From Dehalococcoidia bacterium (GTDB lineage: Bacteria > Chloroflexota > Dehalococcoidia > GIF9 > AB-539-J10), in the NCBI GenBank assembly GCA_003562555.1, contig PWUO01000092.1, positions 1 to 7,764 of the forward strand: DNA of 7,764 bases. The letters run 5' to 3'. This document shows positions 5,810 through 7,764 of this stretch, piece after piece. Each line of letters begins with the position of its first letter. Within the stretch, counting starts at the first letter, position 1. Under the pieces are notes generated by a model, which ran no database searches, had not been told where the DNA came from, and was given only the letters and a program-made list of their open reading frames with translations. Position numbers and translations under genes: made by a program.

Positions 5810-7212
5810 ACTCACACGAAGACCCTGCTATCAACCCGGAAAGGCTTAACGACACAGCAAGCAGTGGTGGTACGGGATTCGGGATAGCGTTACAAGTGGA
5901 CGATCCTGCCAGTTGGCTCTTACCAGCGTTTGTTCTTTGCCTGTTGCTCTCGGGTTTCTTCTCGAGTGCTGAATCCGCCTTCATATCCATCCCGCGGTTG
6001 CGCGTACACTATCTTCGTGAGAGCGGAGTCCGGGGGGCGCAACGATTGGCCGGTGTGCTCGACAAGCCGGAACGACTGCTCGCGACCGTGCTGCTCGGAA
6101 ACAATCTCGTCAACATCGCGGGCGCAACCATCGGTACCATTCTATGCGTCGCATGGTTTGACCTCCCGTGGGGGCCTGTCATCGCCACAATTGGCGTGAC
6201 CAGTCTTGTGCTCGTGTTTGGCGAGCTCTTGCCCAAGACGCTGGCGGTTCATCATGCGGAGACGGTTGCGATGACCTACGTCTATCCAATCCGATTCTTT
6301 GAGCTCCTGCTGTATCCCTTCGTGATGCTACTCGACCGTATCGGTCTCGGCTTCCGGCGTCTGGTCACCGATGTTGAGTCCAAGAGGATGCTCGTCAGTG
6401 CGGGAGAACTCCGTTCCGCCATCGATGTGGGAGAGAGCGAGGGTGTGGTGGGGGAAGACCAGGCTGAGATGCTGCATAAGGTTCTGGAGTTGACGAACAC
6501 GCCGGTGAGCAAAGTGATGGTCCCGCGGACCGAGATAGCATGGGTGATGGAGGGAACGTCGCTCTCCGATTTCCTCAAGATCTACGCTGACAAGCCGTAC
6601 AGTCGTTTCCCCGTGTACCGTGACACCACGGACAATGTCATCGGCATCCTGTCGATCAAGGACGTGCTGATGAAGCTTACCGCTTCGTGCCCACCGGAGG
6701 AGGTACTGGTGGAGGAGGTGATGCGTGCCCCGTTCTTCGTCCCTGAGAGTCAACCACTGGGCCGCCTGCTTGGCGAGATGCGAGACGTCGGCCATCACGT
6801 CGCACTGGTCGTTGACGAGTACGGCGGAGTCGCCGGAATGGTGACGCTGGGCCTTCTTACGGAGGAGGTCGTTGGCGACATACGGGATGAGCTGGGGAAC
6901 GAGGACGAGGATTTCGTGATGACCGCCGCGAACACGTACCAGCTCGATGGGGGCTATCAGGTTGAGGACGCCAACGAGGACCTGGGTCTTGGCTTGCCTG
7001 AGGGCGACTATGAGACCGTGGCAGGTTTCGTGCTAAGCTACCTCGGCCGCATTCCGCGCGAGGGAGAACAACTCAAGTACGGTGATCTCAAACTGGTGAT
7101 TGCAGAGATGCGTGGCGTCAAGATAGAGAAAGTGGTGGTGACGAAGGATATGCCCGTTGCCGCACCGACGCGTGATGCCGGGACGGACAGCTATGGAACG
7201 CCTTCGTCTTAG
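5800..7212 (+). CDS. CNNM/CBS-pair/CorC_HlyC membrane protein (hemolysin C family)
   Basis: Read from the ATG at 5800 this is a 470-residue integral membrane protein. The family is linked to magnesium or other cation transport and was historically called hemolysin. The CNNM (DUF21) domain spans about 38-195, starting with a membrane helix and SGFFSSAESAFISIPRLR (51-68), then LLGNNLVNIAGATIGT (98-113) and GELLPKTLAVHHAE (141-154). Paired CBS domains follow: CBS1 at about 236-292 (VMVPRTEIAWVM, FPVYRDTTDNVIGILSIKDVL) and CBS2 at about 303-360 (ALVVDEYGGVAGMVTLGLLTEE). The CorC_HlyC domain lies at about 370-447 (YQLDGGYQVEDANEDLGLGLP). The CBS2 nucleotide Asp is replaced by Leu352. The coordinate given is the outermost ATG, but I think GTG at 5896 (codon 33) is the likelier start. 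The ATG lies within the promoter and has no ribosome binding site, and starting at codon 33 places the first helix near the N-terminus as is usual. The gene overlaps the next one by 20 bases. Confidence 0.94.
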   Translation: MLRYSHEDPAINPERLNDTASSGGTGFGIALQVDDPASWLLPAFVLCLLLSGFFSSAESAFISIPRLRVHYLRESGVRGAQRLAGVLDKPERLLATVLLGNNLVNIAGATIGTILCVAWFDLPWGPVIATIGVTSLVLVFGELLPKTLAVHHAETVAMTYVYPIRFFELLLYPFVMLLDRIGLGFRRLVTDVESKRMLVSAGELRSAIDVGESEGVVGEDQAEMLHKVLELTNTPVSKVMVPRTEIAWVMEGTSLSDFLKIYADKPYSRFPVYRDTTDNVIGILSIKDVLMKLTASCPPEEVLVEEVMRAPFFVPESQPLGRLLGEMRDVGHHVALVVDEYGGVAGMVTLGLLTEEVVGDIRDELGNEDEDFVMTAANTYQLDGGYQVEDANEDLGLGLPEGDYETVAGFVLSYLGRIPREGEQLKYGDLKLVIAEMRGVKIEKVVVTKDMPVAAPTRDAGTDSYGTPSS

Positions 7213-7764
7213 ATTTGGCCGACAGGCCCCCGTGCGCTTCATCTCGCATCTCGACACGGTTCGGTGCTGGGAAAGGATGTGCCGTCGGGCCTCACTTCCT
7301 CTCGAATACAGCCACGGATTTTCGCCCCATCCGAAGATTGCTGTCGCGGCGCCGCTTGCTGTCGGGTTTACCAGCGAAGCTGAGCTCATGGACATGTGGC
7401 TTAGTAAATGGCTTCCTCCGGAGTCGGTGCTGATGATGCTCAGGAGCCAACTGCCCACGGGATTTACGCTCATGTCTGCGTGGGAGATGCCGCAGGGCGC
7501 TCCCACACTGCAATCGGTGGTACGGAGAGCCCGGTACCGGTGTGTCGCGTGGCACCAGGGTGGGTTGTCGACGGCACGTAAATCGGTGCAATGGTTCACG
7601 TCTGCCGGGAGCGTCGTGCATAGCTATACTCGAGGCGGCGAAATGAGATCAGTTGATCTGCGCCCTTACGTGCACCACATCGTGGTGGAACCAGTTGAGG
7701 GAAACTGGTGCAACATCAGCATTGAGGCAAGCATTGGCCAGGAGGGCAGTGCCCGTCCTGATCA
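7193..7764 (+). CDS. DUF2344 / TIGR03936 family protein, radical-SAM associated (3' end outside the window)
   Basis: The frame opens with ATG at 7193 and stays open for 190 codons to the window edge, so the protein is partial at its C-terminus. The N-terminus has the family hallmarks: RLRFGRQAPVRFISHLD (residues 3-19), then a Cys/Arg-rich helix and a stretch reading SLPLEYSHGFSPHPKI, followed by APLAVGFTSEAELMD. These fit DUF2344, a domain found alone or fused to the C-terminus of B12-binding radical SAM proteins (TIGR03960), often near the ribonuclease E/G and rplU-rpmA genes. Its biochemical role is unsettled; an RNA-related function has been suggested from context. Here its left neighbour is a CorC-type gene rather than the radical SAM partner. 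The 20-base overlap with that gene implies co-transcription and coupled translation. GGGACGGA, about six bases before the ATG, is a weak ribosome binding site. The missing partner could lie to the right, beyond the window. Confidence 0.85.
   Translation, partial: MERLRLRFGRQAPVRFISHLDTVRCWERMCRRASLPLEYSHGFSPHPKIAVAAPLAVGFTSEAELMDMWLSKWLPPESVLMMLRSQLPTGFTLMSAWEMPQGAPTLQSVVRRARYRCVAWHQGGLSTARKSVQWFTSAGSVVHSYTRGGEMRSVDLRPYVHHIVVEPVEGNWCNISIEASIGQEGSARPD

Overview
The window carries six protein-coding genes in two divergent blocks. No RNA gene, insertion sequence, CRISPR array or prophage gene is visible. Base composition is moderately GC-rich, and GC-ending codons dominate all genes evenly, so nothing looks recently transferred. 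The combination of a primary-type sigma factor with a medium-sized insert, an acyl-CoA carboxyltransferase with paired acyl-CoA dehydrogenases, and a CorC-type membrane protein followed by a DUF2344 (TIGR03936) gene would fit a Chloroflexota bacterium, perhaps of the Dehalococcoidia/SAR202 kind. That placement is an inference from gene content and was not tested by any search.

Left block, minus strand. Reading leftward from 5642, there is a biotin-dependent acyl-CoA carboxyltransferase subunit (5642-4074), an acyl-CoA dehydrogenase with the expected catalytic Glu-Arg pair (4061-2892) and a second, diverged acyl-CoA dehydrogenase that lacks some active-site motifs (2859-1750). Gaps are 12 and 32 bases, and the ribosome binding site of the second gene overlaps the stop codon of the first, so this is very probably one operon. 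The two dehydrogenases look like the alpha and beta partners of a heteromeric enzyme, as known from sterol side-chain degradation. The operon therefore points to breakdown of an unusual branched or cyclic acyl-CoA. No biotin carboxylase or biotin carrier gene is in the window. After a 282-base non-coding gap, an RpoD/SigA-type sigma factor (1467-4) follows on the same strand.

Right block, plus strand. A CNNM/CBS/CorC_HlyC membrane protein (5800-7212, true start probably GTG at 5896) overlaps by 20 bases a DUF2344 gene that begins at 7193 and runs off the window end.

The 157-base divergent intergenic region is the most informative regulatory stretch. It has a strong sigma-70 promoter on the plus strand (TTGACA at 5780, extended -10 TGC-TACGAT ending at 5809), two weaker minus-strand promoter candidates, and a 27-base near-perfect palindrome (5754-5780) that abuts the plus-strand -35 and looks like an operator. 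I see no clearly new multi-gene system. The best leads are this operator, the diverged carboxyltransferase/dehydrogenase operon, and an altered -10 recognition helix in the sigma factor.
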